Origin: Nannochloris sp. 'desiccata'
Taxonomy: Eukaryota > Chlorophyta > Trebouxiophyceae > Chlorellales > Chlorellaceae
Assembly (NCBI GenBank): GCA_019044685.2
Contig: JAGTXX020000011.1
Location: 1,984,001-2,048,000, forward strand
Length of the DNA: 64,000 nt
Direction of reading: 5' to 3'
A program made the translations under genes and the position numbers. This document shows positions 21,562 to 31,990 of the stretch, in pieces. The notes beneath the pieces were generated by a model that saw only the letters and a program-made list of their open reading frames with translations, made no database searches and was not told where the DNA came from. Every line of letters starts with the position of its first letter. The stretch's first letter is position 1.

Positions 21562-21900
21562 TTTACTCTGATAGTTTGTGAATATTTAAAGAGGTAAAGC
21601 TGCAATATTGGCGATATTCCAAGTCAAGATAGGTATTACAGGATTTTAACAAGATTAGAGGTTTTCTAACAAGGGAGGCTCTGTGCCTCCCCTAAAATGG
21701 GTATGCAAAGGTACAAATGGGTAAATAGAACTTGCTTCAGGTCAATTGCCCAAGACATTAAGGATTTATGGAGAAAAATTGACAAAAGCAGTACAGGTAA
21801 CAGGTAAGCTGATTATCAGAGGACCATGAGACTCCCAGCTATAACATTTTGAAGCTGTCATGATTCTTGGTAGATAATATATGCGAAGTTGGCCTTGGAC
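21562..21900. promoter_or_regulatory. Divergent upstream region, lipase / MTHFR-like gene
   Basis: About 340 bp between the two start codons. No separate gene is seen. Confidence 0.4.
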
Positions 21901-23159
21901 ATGCATCCAAGTCTTCCTTCGATCACTTCTGCCGCTGAGGCAGTAAAGCAATGCTATTTTTCTCAACATAGATTACCTCTTGAGCCTAGATTTCTTTATC
22001 AGATGCAATTTATGAACCGTTTAATAAAAATAAATCGGACACTAGCAAAGTCAGGGCGGGTTTCGGCCACTAATTTAGATCACCACCATCCCATCCTCTG
22101 TCTTGAGCGGGCAATCGGTGAACGCTATGGAGCTGACAAAGTTCTTTGGGAGACTGGGGCCTTTGATGCACAAGTTTATCCGGATCTCCCATTTGCATCG
22201 AGCTGGTCGGAGCTGTTGGAAAAACTCCTTGGGGCAGGTGCCTCTGGCAAACAGGTTTTCTCGACTACGGCCGCCGACACAGTCGCAGCTGCTGCTGCAG
22301 GCGGCAGCTCTAGTAATAATAGGGAAAATGACACCAATTACGCCCTGAAGGTGCGTACCATAGGAGCGCAATGCTATTCTAGAAAAAACTTACTATCGAA
22401 AATGCAGCTTGCATGCAAACCGAGCTCTGAGGGGGGCGGTGATGCCAACGCACTGCTCTTCCTTTCAGGCAGTCATCCTGCTCGATCACTACCTTTCACC
22501 GACTCTCTCCTTCAATCTAGCTTCTCTATGCTCCGCGATGCAAGTAAAATGCGTGCTAAAGGAGAGTTACCAGCTTCTCTAGCCCTTTGGGCAGTAGAAA
22601 ATCCTATTAACCCACCAGAGCGGCTCTTAAAAAAAGTCCAGGCAGGGGCCGAGGTAATTCTCACTCAACCACCTTTTCTACAAAGCTCAGCTGAGCGGTG
22701 GTTTGAATTCGCGCAGAAGAATGGAGTCTCGAATGAAATTAAACTATTAGCTGGGATTCCAATGTCTACTTCTCGCAGTAATTTAGAATTTTGGTTGAGA
22801 TTGTGTGGGCTTGGAGGGACGCCCGAGGCGGCAATGGTCGTTTCATCTTTTCCTGGTAACGGCATTGGCGGTGGTAATAAAGAGGAGTATCAGAGACTAG
22901 TACGGGATTGGAATGTTACATTTGTACGAAGGGTAAGTGAAAAGTACGAAAAATCTGCCTCTCCTAATAATTTATAACTAATTTGGTGGATGAATTATTG
23001 ACGGTGGCTTTTTATGTGTTCTTTCCCCCCAAATTAATAATGCAGACACTATCGCTTCCAGGCGTCGCTGGGCTGCATGTGATGCCATTAACTAAACAAG
23101 GCAGGGATATGACAGTATCGTTCCTTAATGAAGGCATCATCCCTAATAAATTAAGGTAA
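21901..23159 (+). CDS. MTHFR-like TIM-barrel protein
   Basis: Exons 21901-22932 and 23046-23159 (donor GTAAGT, acceptor ATGCAG, phase 0) give 381 aa from the first in-frame ATG (MHPSLPSI); the frame is open a little further upstream, so the start is uncertain. Stretches such as LLFLSGSHPARSLP, VQAGAEVILTQPPFL, LLAGIPMSTSR and GVAGLHVMPLT fit the barrel strands of the methylenetetrahydrofolate reductase/FAD-linked family, in particular GAEVILTQP, which matches the conserved strand around the FAD site. The active-site N-terminus typical of true MTHFR is not obvious, and a low-complexity Ala/Gly/Ser insertion sits at about residues 125-150. It could be a paralogue with another folate- or flavin-related function. 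Convergent with the ubiquitin-like gene (136 bp apart). Confidence 0.58.
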
Positions 23160-23295
23160 CTATCGATATAAAAATGAATAAATTATGCATTTACAGAAAA
23201 GTGATCGTCAATATTGTAAATAAATCTAAACAAATCAAAAGGAATGCCTTTGTTTGTATGCAATAGAATAAAGAAGCATAGCTTTCCCTTCTCTT

Positions 23296-23886
23296 TTACT
23301 TAGCCCCGGCCCCACTATTTAATAGAGGAGAGGATCCTTCAGGGTACTTTGCTGGGAGGTAGCCTGCCTTGACCAGTTCCTCAGCGGGCGGTGGGACAAA
23401 GGGCTTGGGTCCCCAAGGAGCAGGTAGATCATTAATTTTAGGGATTTCGCCTCTAGCTCTGCCATCCTGTACAGCACGTTCAGGGTCCTTCTTCTCGGCA
23501 ATAGCTGCAGCCTGCTTGATGGCCACGCCAGGAGGCGGCGGGGCACCAGGGAGTAGGCGAACAGACAATGTCCAATGGGAAAAGCGCTCAAGCCAGGATA
23601 AAACAGAGTATTGTGAGAGTTTCAACTTGGTTTCGTCAACGGTAGGGTCTCCTTTGTACTGTTTGCCCATTTTGCGATCGTTAGGTCCAAAGGAGAGAAG
23701 CAGATCATCAGCTGTAATGCTACCTCCAGCAGCCTGAGAAATCTTATCTTTTACGCTTCTGATACTGTCACTACCATCTTTTTCAACTTGGATCTCAAGC
23801 TTAAGTGCGTCATCTTCTGCAGAGGCAGCAGTTTCGCCAAAAATAATGCGAACAGAGATTGGCGTCACTTTTGCTGGAGGAGCCAT
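23296..23886 (-). CDS. Ubiquitin-like domain protein, unknown role
   Basis: Single exon of 196 aa. Residues 10-110 look like a ubiquitin-like fold: a beta-strand start (PISVRIIFGE), an acidic stretch, then SIRSVKDKISQAAGG in the position of the ubiquitin helix and DDLLLSFGPNDR in the position of the following strands. A Pro-rich segment (LLPGAPPPPGVA) and a Pro/Lys-rich tail follow. There is no C-terminal di-glycine for conjugation, so it would act as an adaptor-type ubiquitin-like domain if the fold is right. No orthologue is recognised. It is head-to-head with the mitochondrial carrier gene 215 bp away. Confidence 0.6.
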   Translation of the reverse strand: MAPPAKVTPISVRIIFGETAASAEDDALKLEIQVEKDGSDSIRSVKDKISQAAGGSITADDLLLSFGPNDRKMGKQYKGDPTVDETKLKLSQYSVLSWLERFSHWTLSVRLLPGAPPPPGVAIKQAAAIAEKKDPERAVQDGRARGEIPKINDLPAPWGPKPFVPPPAEELVKAGYLPAKYPEGSSPLLNSGAGAK

Positions 23887-24100
23887 TGTTGCAAAGATTG
23901 CGCTGCTGTTATAGTAAGATAGATTTAAATATACCTAATGATGACTATCGAATAAACAAGCTACCTCATAGCATAAGCCGGTTTTGGCCAGTCAACGCTC
24001 ACAAAAGAAATGCGCACAAAAATTCTGGCACGCGGAGAGTTAAGCCAATTTTGAAGCTTTGTCGAGCGTTACTCTAAAATAGAAGCTCAGTAATTCCGCT

Positions 24101-25150
24101 ATGAGCGCCTCTGGAGGAGGGAGGCTGCAGGCGCAGCAATTGACAACTGACAGCGTTGTTAATAATGCGTTTCGAAACATTGTCTCGAGAAAATCGAAAC
24201 TAGGAGAATTATCCCTAGCAAAAAACCTAGAAAATCTTCCAAATGGGGCTGTTGCTGTCGATCTGGCTGCTGGAACTATTGGAGGCCTTGCGCAGATCAT
24301 TGTCGGCCAACCTTTCGATGCAATCAAAGTTCAAATGCAAAGTTCTACGCAAATAACCAGCCCCATTGATTGCGCACGGAGAATTCTAGATACACAAGGA
24401 CCTCGTGGATTCTACCGTGGAATGCTGGCGCCCCTTGCTATGGTTGCCTCTCAAAATGCCATTCTCTTTTCTTCAACTGGCGTTATCAAAAGGGTTCTCC
24501 GCCCAGACGGAGGCATTCTAAACCCTTCAGAAGCGGCATTTGCCGGCGCTGTTGGCGGTATCCCTGCTGCCTTAGTTGCTACCCCAACAGAACTATTGAA
24601 ATGCAGGTTACAAGCTCAGGGGGCTTCCCGCCCGCTTCTCAATGTCATCTACACCCTCGCTGATGCTCAAGCAGGGAACGTACTTTATAATGGGCCGATC
24701 GATGCGATCAAACTCATTCTCCGCTTTGAAGGAGGGATCCTTGGTTTATTTAAAGGTTTTGCACCTACGTTAACCAGAGAAATAATAGGAAATGCCGCTT
24801 ATTTTGGGGCCTATTCGCTGGTGAAAACAAAACTTGCTATCTCTCAGGGACTAGAATCTTCTCGTTCTCTGGGTACTGGCTCTTTAATGGTTGCTGGTGG
24901 AATTGCTGGAGCTGCCTTTTGGTTGCCTATTATCCCGGCGGACACTATCAAGACACGTATGCAATTACAGAGCCCTCATGATCCCCGTCGGTATGCTAAC
25001 ATGTTGGCCTGTGCACGACAAATAATTAAAAATGAAGGGTTTGCAAACTTGTTTAAGGGGTGGCAACCATGTCTAGCAAGGTCTGTACCCGCAAATGCAG
25101 CGTTGTTTGTGGCTATGGAAGCGACACAAAGCTTCTTAAGTCCTGTTTGA
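24101..25150 (+). CDS. Mitochondrial carrier, carnitine/ornithine-like group
   Basis: Single exon of 349 aa. It has the three-fold repeat of the SLC25 family, each with a Px[DE]xx[KR] signature: GQPFDAIKVQMQ, ATPTELLKCRLQ and IPADTIKTRMQ. Glycine-rich helix starts (DLAAGTIGGLAQIIVG) and a C-terminal RSVPANAALFVAME are typical of the carnitine/acylcarnitine, BOU and basic amino acid carriers of the inner mitochondrial membrane. It exchanges a small metabolite across that membrane; the substrate cannot be fixed without contact-point analysis. The 50-residue hydrophilic N-terminus is longer than usual. Confidence 0.9.
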   Translation: MSASGGGRLQAQQLTTDSVVNNAFRNIVSRKSKLGELSLAKNLENLPNGAVAVDLAAGTIGGLAQIIVGQPFDAIKVQMQSSTQITSPIDCARRILDTQGPRGFYRGMLAPLAMVASQNAILFSSTGVIKRVLRPDGGILNPSEAAFAGAVGGIPAALVATPTELLKCRLQAQGASRPLLNVIYTLADAQAGNVLYNGPIDAIKLILRFEGGILGLFKGFAPTLTREIIGNAAYFGAYSLVKTKLAISQGLESSRSLGTGSLMVAGGIAGAAFWLPIIPADTIKTRMQLQSPHDPRRYANMLACARQIIKNEGFANLFKGWQPCLARSVPANAALFVAMEATQSFLSPV

Positions 25151-25678
25151 TATAAAGAATGAATAAAACGAATGAAAATATGTTCATCGGTAAATACATA
25201 AAATTAATGATGACGATAATGACAGTAACGAGTAGATGATATACTGTTACCGTATGCTCTTGCTGTACAATGATATACATACATAAATAAATATAGAAAT
25301 CCATACTTGGTCCTCCCTTTTTGCTATGTTAAATTCTTTCAAGTTTCTTTTGCCTTCAACGTCTTTTTTTTTTCTTCCTTCAATCTTTCTTCGTCTGTTT
25401 TCTGTCTTGACTTTGTGTGTCTCCCATTTTCCCATAGTCTTCAGCTTCCTTATTCCCTTTATTTCATTTTTTATGAATGTATCTTTACAATGATATCGTA
25501 TCTATACAAAAGCAAGTCATCTTATCTGTAAAAGTTTTACAGCAAAACTACCTGGATTAAATGGAAGATGGGACGAGTGCAAAATTGTTATGAAGGATAT
25601 ATACGTCCCCCCCCCCCCCCCCTCTTCTCTTCTTCCACTAATTATCAAGTTCAAGCGCATTACCTATACATTCTTGAT
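25151..25678. other. Intergenic region with poly-C tract
   Basis: About 530 bp between convergent genes. It is T/C-rich on the plus strand around 25310-25480, with a C16 run at 25607-25622. Short frames here are low-complexity and not supported. Confidence 0.5.
25607..25622. repeat. Poly-C homopolymer (16 C)
   Basis: Uninterrupted C16 followed by a CT-rich stretch, about 55 bp beyond the stop codon of the carboxylase gene, so probably in its 3' UTR (as poly-G in the transcript). Confidence 0.9.
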
Positions 25679-28074
25679 CTAATCAAGCCGTGCAATAACT
25701 TGATCTGCAGCTACGCTAGCTCCGGCGACCACGTCCACGCTCACAATTGTCCCCGCACCGCCAGCTCTTAAAACGTTTCGCATTTTCATTGCTTCAACCA
25801 CCGCTACCTCATCCCCTTCTTCCACCACATCCCCTTTAGAGACAGTCACACTCACCATCACTCCAGGCATGGGAGAACGTACTATTTTTGACAAGTCTTC
25901 CTGGTGAGGCGGAGGCATATAGTGTGCTACCTCAGCAGCAGCGGGACTGTCAATTGAAACCTTTCTATGTGCTCCACAGTATTGAATCGTCATATGGCGA
26001 GCTGATTTATCGATTATTTGGCATAAAGCTTCATTTCCGTTGATGGTAGCGTGCACAAGCAAAGCTCCGTCCACAGATGTTGCTGCAATTTGAAGAATGC
26101 TATCAGGAAGTTCAATTTCAAGCGGCGGTGTTGTGGAAAGCGCCTCTGTGGAGCCAGCCATAGCAGGGGAGGATCTCCGTATTGATACAGGAGTTTTTTG
26201 GCCATCAGAAGACGTAATCACAAGCTTACGATCTTCTCCATGTCCACCTAAAGCCACAGCTCTGCGTCGGGGCTCTCCACCAGCTAATCTCAAATCTCTC
26301 CACACTTGCAACGCAGCTGCCAACGCCACTACTTCTTGCTCTCTCTTCTTCGTCAACGGTAGATTCGTAGGGGCAGATGCTTCAGGCGTTGGGAAATGCT
26401 CAGCTAAAAACGCAGTTGAAAAGTCGCCTGCCACAAAATCAGGTGCATCAAGCACCGACCTCAATAACGGTGCATTATGTTGCACCCCTCTAATTACATA
26501 GCTATCCAAAGCTCGTGATGCCTTCTGTAATGCTGCCGTTCTATCAGGTCCGTATCCTACAAGTTTCGATATCATTGGATCGTACCACATTGATATTTCA
26601 CTGCCTTCTTCGACCCCGGAATCAACTCGAACGCCAGGGCCTCGAGGTTCTGTGTATCGTTGCAACCTCCCTGTAGAAGGAAGAAAGCCTCGTGCAGAGT
26701 CTTCTGCATAGACACGACATTCTACAGCCCATCCTTTCGGTTGGGAAACCTGTTCTTGAGTCATAGTCAGTCTTTTACCGGCAGCAACAAGAAGCATCTG
26801 CTCTACGAGGTCAAGTCCCGTCACTGCCTCGGTGATTGGGTGCTCTACTTGCAGTCTTGTATTCATCTCTAAGAAATAAAATTTCTTGTGTTTATCAACT
26901 AGAAATTCACATGTTCCTGCTGAGAAATAGCCCACAGCGTTGCATAGAGCCACTGCTTGCTCTCCCATTGCCTTTCGTAATGCCCGGTCGACTGCCGGGG
27001 ATGGGGCTTCCTCTATCACCTTTTGATTCCTCCTTTGAATAGAGCATTCTCTCTCAGGTAAATACAATACAGTCCCATGTTTATCACCTAAAACTTGTAT
27101 TTCTACATGTCTAGGATGTTCTACGTACTTTTCGATCAACATACGAGAGTCGCCAAACGCCGATGCAGCCTCTTGAGTTGCCAAGACATATCCCTCGGCG
27201 AGATCTTTCTCATCCCAAGCGATTCGCATGCCTTTGCCACCGCCACCGGCAGATGCTTTCGCCATTACAGGAAATCCTATCTCCTTTGCTACAGAGATCG
27301 CATGGTCTACGCCCTCTACCACCCCCACCCAACCTGGGATTGTATTCACCCCCGCCGCTTTGGCAAAGCGTTTACTTTCTACCTTATCACCCATAGCACG
27401 CACAGCATGGGCAGGTGGTCCAACAAAGGTTGCACCTGCTTCAGCGACTGAAGATGCAAAGTGTTCGTTTTCGGAGAGGAACCCGTAGCCTGGGTGAACG
27501 GCGTCTGCTCCGGTTTTGCAAAGGGCGTCGATAATGGCAGGAACGTTGAGGTAGCTTTGAGTTGACGCAGGAGGACCCTGTATATAATTAAAAAGATGTG
27601 TTATCAGAGTTATTAGTTTGCAGGGTATAAATGGACTGATAGAGATAATTATGAAGATGAAATTGGTATACCTTGATAAGTAAAAAGGTTTAAATAAAGT
27701 ATTAATTAAGCTTATTTTTTTCTCACCACACAAATTGCCTCGTCAGCATACCGTGCGTGAACAGCGTTAGCATCAGCTTGTGAGTACACAGCGACAGTCG
27801 GGATACCTAACCGACGAGCTGTCTTCATGATACGGACTGCTATTTCTCCTCTGTTTGCGATTAGGAGTTTTTTAAAGAGGGGTGCTTCAGTTGCTGTTGT
27901 GGAGAATGTCGCTGCCGCCACTCCTCGTGAATGGGAATCCCAATAGGCAGTAGTGGGTGAAAGACCCGCATTGGCAGCAGCTAAAAGTCCTCGGGAGTGT
28001 TCTAGGTTTAAGATGCTAAAAGCAGCGTTAAGTGAGCTTGCTAGTCTACGTTGACGCTGCATTATAATTTTCAA
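25679..28074 (-). CDS. PCCA: Propionyl-CoA carboxylase alpha subunit (biotin carboxylase)
   Basis: Exons 27727-28074 and 25679-27577 give 748 aa (phase 0, donor GTGAGA, acceptor ATACAG). An N-terminal presequence of about 60 residues precedes [15 protein letters not shown], the start of the biotin carboxylase domain. ATP-grasp motifs [13 protein letters not shown] and RDCSIQRR-type [12 protein letters not shown] follow, then [12 protein letters not shown]. The C-terminal biotinyl domain has VEAMKMRN with the biotin Lys at about residue 714. Segments [24 protein letters not shown] and [11 protein letters not shown] follow the propionyl-CoA rather than the methylcrotonyl-CoA subunit pattern. 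The mitochondrial enzyme converts propionyl-CoA to methylmalonyl-CoA. The beta subunit is not in this window. Confidence 0.88.
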
Positions 28075-28973
28075 TACTGATCTCGGAGAGGGATCAAGGG
28101 CCTACCCCGACACGGCAGCTGGAGGGCCCCTATCGACTTTGTATAATTTCAAGGATTTTAATGTGGTAGGGTTCGCTAGCTGCGACATTATATAGAAGGT
28201 TGCTGAGCCAACGTGGACATTCAGGCATTATTTTGCGTGGGACTCCCGGATCTGAGTGCGTACCTCGCTAAAATTCTCAACTTGCCTTTAAAGCCTAATT
28301 CCCTTTAACAGCTTGTAAAAGACATAATCTTGAACACATTTCCGCCCGCAGATGAGAAATCAAGGCTGGGAGAAGAGCTGGGAGAAAGCTGAGAGATGGC
28401 TGGGAAGCGGCATTTAAACGCCATTCTGAGCAATTCCTGCAAAGAGAAATGTATACTAAATATCTGCGAGAGGTTGCAGCAGCCTACTCGCCACCAATGC
28501 TGCGTTGATCATAAAGTTGATGATCGCTCAGGCGATTCCTGATCACTCGCTGCGTCTGCACCCCTGAGTGGCTGCTGCCATGAGCAAATCCCACTTGTTT
28601 CCACCGCCGCTCCCGCCGCCCTCAAGCCACCAGTGGTTCCAAGCTATTTAAAGAGCGCCATTTTGGTAAACAAACCTCCGGCAATCAGCGCTGCGCTTTC
28701 ATATACTGTTGCACCACCCATATGCAGCAAGTTCCCCTGCTCAGACGCAGCTACACTGGCTTTCTATCTCATTTTGGTGAGGAACGCATTTTCACCGCCC
28801 CTCCACCGCCAACTGAACATTCCTCGCCGGGGAGATAAAAACCCTGCCTCCTTCGCTGACTATGCCATTATACATTTACATTCATACAATTTAATCTGTA
28901 AAACAAAGAATACAAGCAGAGAAAGTGGTAACAAATAGAGTAAAGGGAAAAACTAAAACTTTTCTTTCTTTCT
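28075..28973. other. Long intergenic region upstream of PCCA
   Basis: About 900 bp, the largest gap in the window. It should contain the PCCA promoter. A purine-rich direct repeat (GCTGGGAGAA, twice, 28365-28386) and a Pro/CCG-rich patch near 28600 are visible. A 101-codon plus-strand frame (28633-28938) has no recognisable features and is not called. Confidence 0.5.
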
Positions 28974-30637
28974 TTATTTATCATCATTTGGAGGTGCTGC
29001 ATCAAGCTTCCCAGCTTCATACATCTTTAATACAAAATACAACTCTGCAGGAGAAGGCATTGTCACCAGTTTATCATCATCTAGGTCAGTAAAGACCGTT
29101 TCAAGCAAATCCTTAGCCCATTCAGATTTTCTTCGCACAGCCACCAGGTTCCATTCCACCATTGACCTCACCGCTTTTTTGCCCACCATCTTCCGCAATT
29201 TTTCAAACGAAACTGCATGCTTGTGCTCCTTTGCAAGGGCTATTTCTCTCAACACAGATTTGTAATCCTCTTCTGTCCAGGCTGCTGAGGAACGGCTGCC
29301 ACTTGTTGGGAAATCTTCAGGCCCGAGACCTCTCTTCACTGCACCTTCAAGATCCCTGCTAACCCATTTCAAACCCTTCTCCCAGCTCTTGAGACGGTTT
29401 GAATGCTTTGCACATCGTTCAAGTAACCCAATATTTCCACCACATATTTCATACACCCGAGGCCACATGTCAATCTGCTCTCCAATTTCTGTCGTATCAA
29501 AGAAAGTCGGCGGTGCCTTCTTACAAAGCATGAGGCTCTCGATAAATTGCTTAGCTTCGTCGATGGTAGCCAAATCTCCAATTTCTTGGGTGACGTATTG
29601 CTTGGTGTGGAGACCCTCTGCAAGGCAAATAGAAATTTTAAAGAAAAGAAAAAGAAAGCATGAGGTGAAGGAGATATGGTGGGTAAGAAAAAAGTCAAAT
29701 AAATAAGCTGGTAGATAGATTCTAGCATTACACCATTGCTAGTCCACACTTTCTCAGCTTACCTTTTTCAAGAAAATCAATCACAAAGGATTCAGAAGAT
29801 GCCAGCATGAAGTGTCCCAGATGGTCTTCTTTAGTCGTCTTCACAAAGAAATCAAGAAGGTTTCTAAGCTGCTTGCGGCCAGGATCATCGCTCCATCTCA
29901 TTAGCTTGTTGGACTCATCAATAATAATGACTGGTTTGTAAGGCATAGGGCGTACGGCTTCTAGGAATTTGGTCAAAGAGGCGATGATGGATTCCATGGG
30001 CGCTGTGTCATCTGCCGGCCCGAACAATGTCCCCAAATCTACCTCCATGTCAGGGAGTTTAAGCTTGAAAGCCTGCCACCATTTGCCAAAAGCTGCATCT
30101 TTAGTGACTAGCTCCCTGATGGCGTTCGCAAACTGCTGCGGAGAGCTAATATCTTTTTTACGGCAGTTCAGGTAGAGAATAGGAGGAGGGCCTTCGCCTA
30201 TTACAGCTTGGCCTAACTCCCTATCTTTCTTTAATTCTTCAAGTAGCCTCTGCATGAACATGGATAAAAAGTTTAGACGCTTAGACGCAAAGTGTGGAGA
30301 GAGGTTGAAATAAGCAAAGCACAAAATTAGATCGGCAACAAAAGATCAAGAGGCTTCCTAAAAACTTACTGTTTTGCCGCAATTTGCGGGCCCTAATACA
30401 ATAAGCAGCTCGCCTGGACTATCATCAAACACTTCATTGAGAGCGGCAAGCTCTTCCTTTCTATTTAAAAATCTTGCCAAAAACAGCCGATGATGATCTA
30501 GCTGCAGCCGACGCCGTGACCTGAAAACGAGGTCGCAGACTGCCAGCTAAGCGGACCTTCTGTCCAATCTGGGGAGGTGAAGTTCGGCTTGGAACAGCCC
30601 TAGGCTTCGAGATAGTAAAACCTTTTCCTGCCAGCAT
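28974..30637 (-). CDS. Organelle-targeted P-loop ATPase (archaeal-type ATPase family), apparent frameshift
   Basis: Exons: first exon to 30370, then 29763-30249 and 28974-29617, about 465 aa in total. The P-loop is GPANCGKT at the end of the first exon and Walker B is VIIIDESNKLM. The layout (FLNRKEELAALNEVF before the P-loop, then a sensor region ending MLASSESF and a C-terminal winged-helix-like part) fits the ATPase_2 family first defined in Archaea, whose role in plants and algae is mostly unknown. A transit-like leader (MLAGKGFTISKPRAV..., with VTASAA) starts at 30637 but is in another frame and hits TAG at 30461-30463, exactly where the conserved NRKEEL begins. Removing one A in TTTTTAAATAG would join the frames. 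Either the sequence has a one-base error, or the gene is frameshifted, or the true start is different. Confidence 0.72.
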
Positions 30638-30959
30638 CTCCAGAGATGTTTGGATCGCAATATTTGGCCAAACAGTCGGCGGGGAATCAGCAGGGGGAAT
30701 CTCTACGAAGGTTTTTTACGACTGTAATATTTGACAATGTCAAATTAATGTTACTTATCGTTGATATGTGGGGAGAAATCAAAAATTCATGATCCTGGCG
30801 AAATCAGGGTTAAACGATTTTCTCGTCCAGCGTTTTCATTATTTTTGTTATTGTTTCTGGTACAGAGACTAAGTTTAGAATATCAGAAAAGGTTCAGCCA
30901 TCTAAACAGTGAAATCGGACCTTTTAGCTTGTTAATTAAAATTCGAGCATAATATTAAT
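30638..30959. promoter_or_regulatory. Divergent upstream region, ATPase / LHC-like gene
   Basis: About 320 bp between the two presumed start codons. No separate gene is seen. Confidence 0.35.
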
Positions 30960-31682
30960 ATGAAGCTGTGCACGCAGTTAAGGGCTCAGCCCTTGGCATT
31001 ATGTACTCCACTGGCGACCAAGATAAATCTAGAAGCCCCACTTTTCCGGACAATGCATGTTCAACGTGCACCTTTGAAATCATTTGCTCTTGCTGGCGAT
31101 AGCAGCAGCGGAAGCAGTAGCAGCACAAGTGAAAACCTTGACCAGCAGCAACCACATCAACAGCAACATCAAACCGCAGCAACACCGTTAGCCACCCCTT
31201 CCACCCGCATTATTGGCACTTCATCTGGCTCCGTAACCACCACCCAACACCGTCGCCAACCAACAGTTGAAACAACGTCAACTCATTTTGGAGGTGCATT
31301 AATCACCCTAGTTTTCGGCGCAGCCCTCCTTTCTGAGCGTTTAAACGGCATTGGAATTGTTCAAAACTTAGAACTGCATAACGAGGGCTTCCATCCTGTA
31401 TTACTTGGCTCAATTCTCGGTCTCATGTGCGCCTCGGCATGGCCGGAGAAAAATGAGCGCCTGAACAACCCTTCTAAAATGGTTCGTATGCAAATGGCAT
31501 TCGCTCGTATCGCATATTTAGGCCTTGCTGGTGCTATTGCAGCTGAAATTTATACTGGAAAAGGCATTTTAACTATATTAGATTTCGAAACAGGTGTAGA
31601 GGCTATTTCAGATGTTGAAGCGGTGCTGGCATTTGCTGCAATGTTGTTCTTAACTGGACCTCAGTCAAGGACATTGAAGTAA
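30960..31682 (+). CDS. LHC-superfamily (LHC-like) thylakoid membrane protein
   Basis: Single exon of 240 aa. The first 105 residues are hydrophilic, Gln/Ser/Thr-rich and almost free of acidic residues at the start, as in a plastid transit peptide with a linker. Four hydrophobic stretches follow (about 111-134, 144-160, 176-198, 218-233). Two resemble LHC helices: SERLNGIGIV (E126, N129) and FARIAYLGLAGAIAAEIYTGKG (R183), the second ending in the typical AEIxTGKG. Such proteins (SEP, OHP, LIL, ELIP) act in photoprotection or pigment handling. Several chlorophyll-ligand positions are altered, so pigment binding is doubtful. The exact subfamily is not clear. Confidence 0.7.
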   Translation: MKLCTQLRAQPLALCTPLATKINLEAPLFRTMHVQRAPLKSFALAGDSSSGSSSSTSENLDQQQPHQQQHQTAATPLATPSTRIIGTSSGSVTTTQHRRQPTVETTSTHFGGALITLVFGAALLSERLNGIGIVQNLELHNEGFHPVLLGSILGLMCASAWPEKNERLNNPSKMVRMQMAFARIAYLGLAGAIAAEIYTGKGILTILDFETGVEAISDVEAVLAFAAMLFLTGPQSRTLK

Positions 31683-31990
31683 AGTAGAATAGTGCAGAGT
31701 ATTTCTTAGTTTACTACTATATCTGTTGATATTATTACCAATTATTAAATGAACCTAAATTCTTTTATTTTTAGCTTGGTTTGCCTTGAAATCAACGACG
31801 ACGTCGATTCGTCTTCGACTTGAATATTTTATCTTCTTAAAAGCTTTCCTTTGTAAAGTTTATCAACAAAAAGAACTGAATCTCAATAATAAAAACTACC
31901 TAGATATCTAAAACTCTCTATCTCCACTACTCTATTTAAAAAACTACCTAAACATTTTTACCGCCTACAAATAATTCTTGATTTTCCTTT
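31683..31990. other. Intergenic region between convergent genes
   Basis: About 310 bp of AT-rich sequence between the LHC-like and DNA polymerase delta stop codons. A short GACGACGTCG...TTCGTCTTCGAC stretch at about 31795-31820 could form a weak hairpin. Nothing else is visible. Confidence 0.4.

Noticed and set aside
25310..25480. T/C-rich stretch read as a small membrane protein
   Set aside because: Low-complexity pyrimidine-rich sequence gives Phe/Leu/Ser runs by composition alone; there is no start context or conservation cue.
28633..28938. 101-codon plus-strand frame in the gap upstream of PCCA
   Set aside because: No similarity, no supporting splice or start context, and no codon pattern like that of the neighbours.
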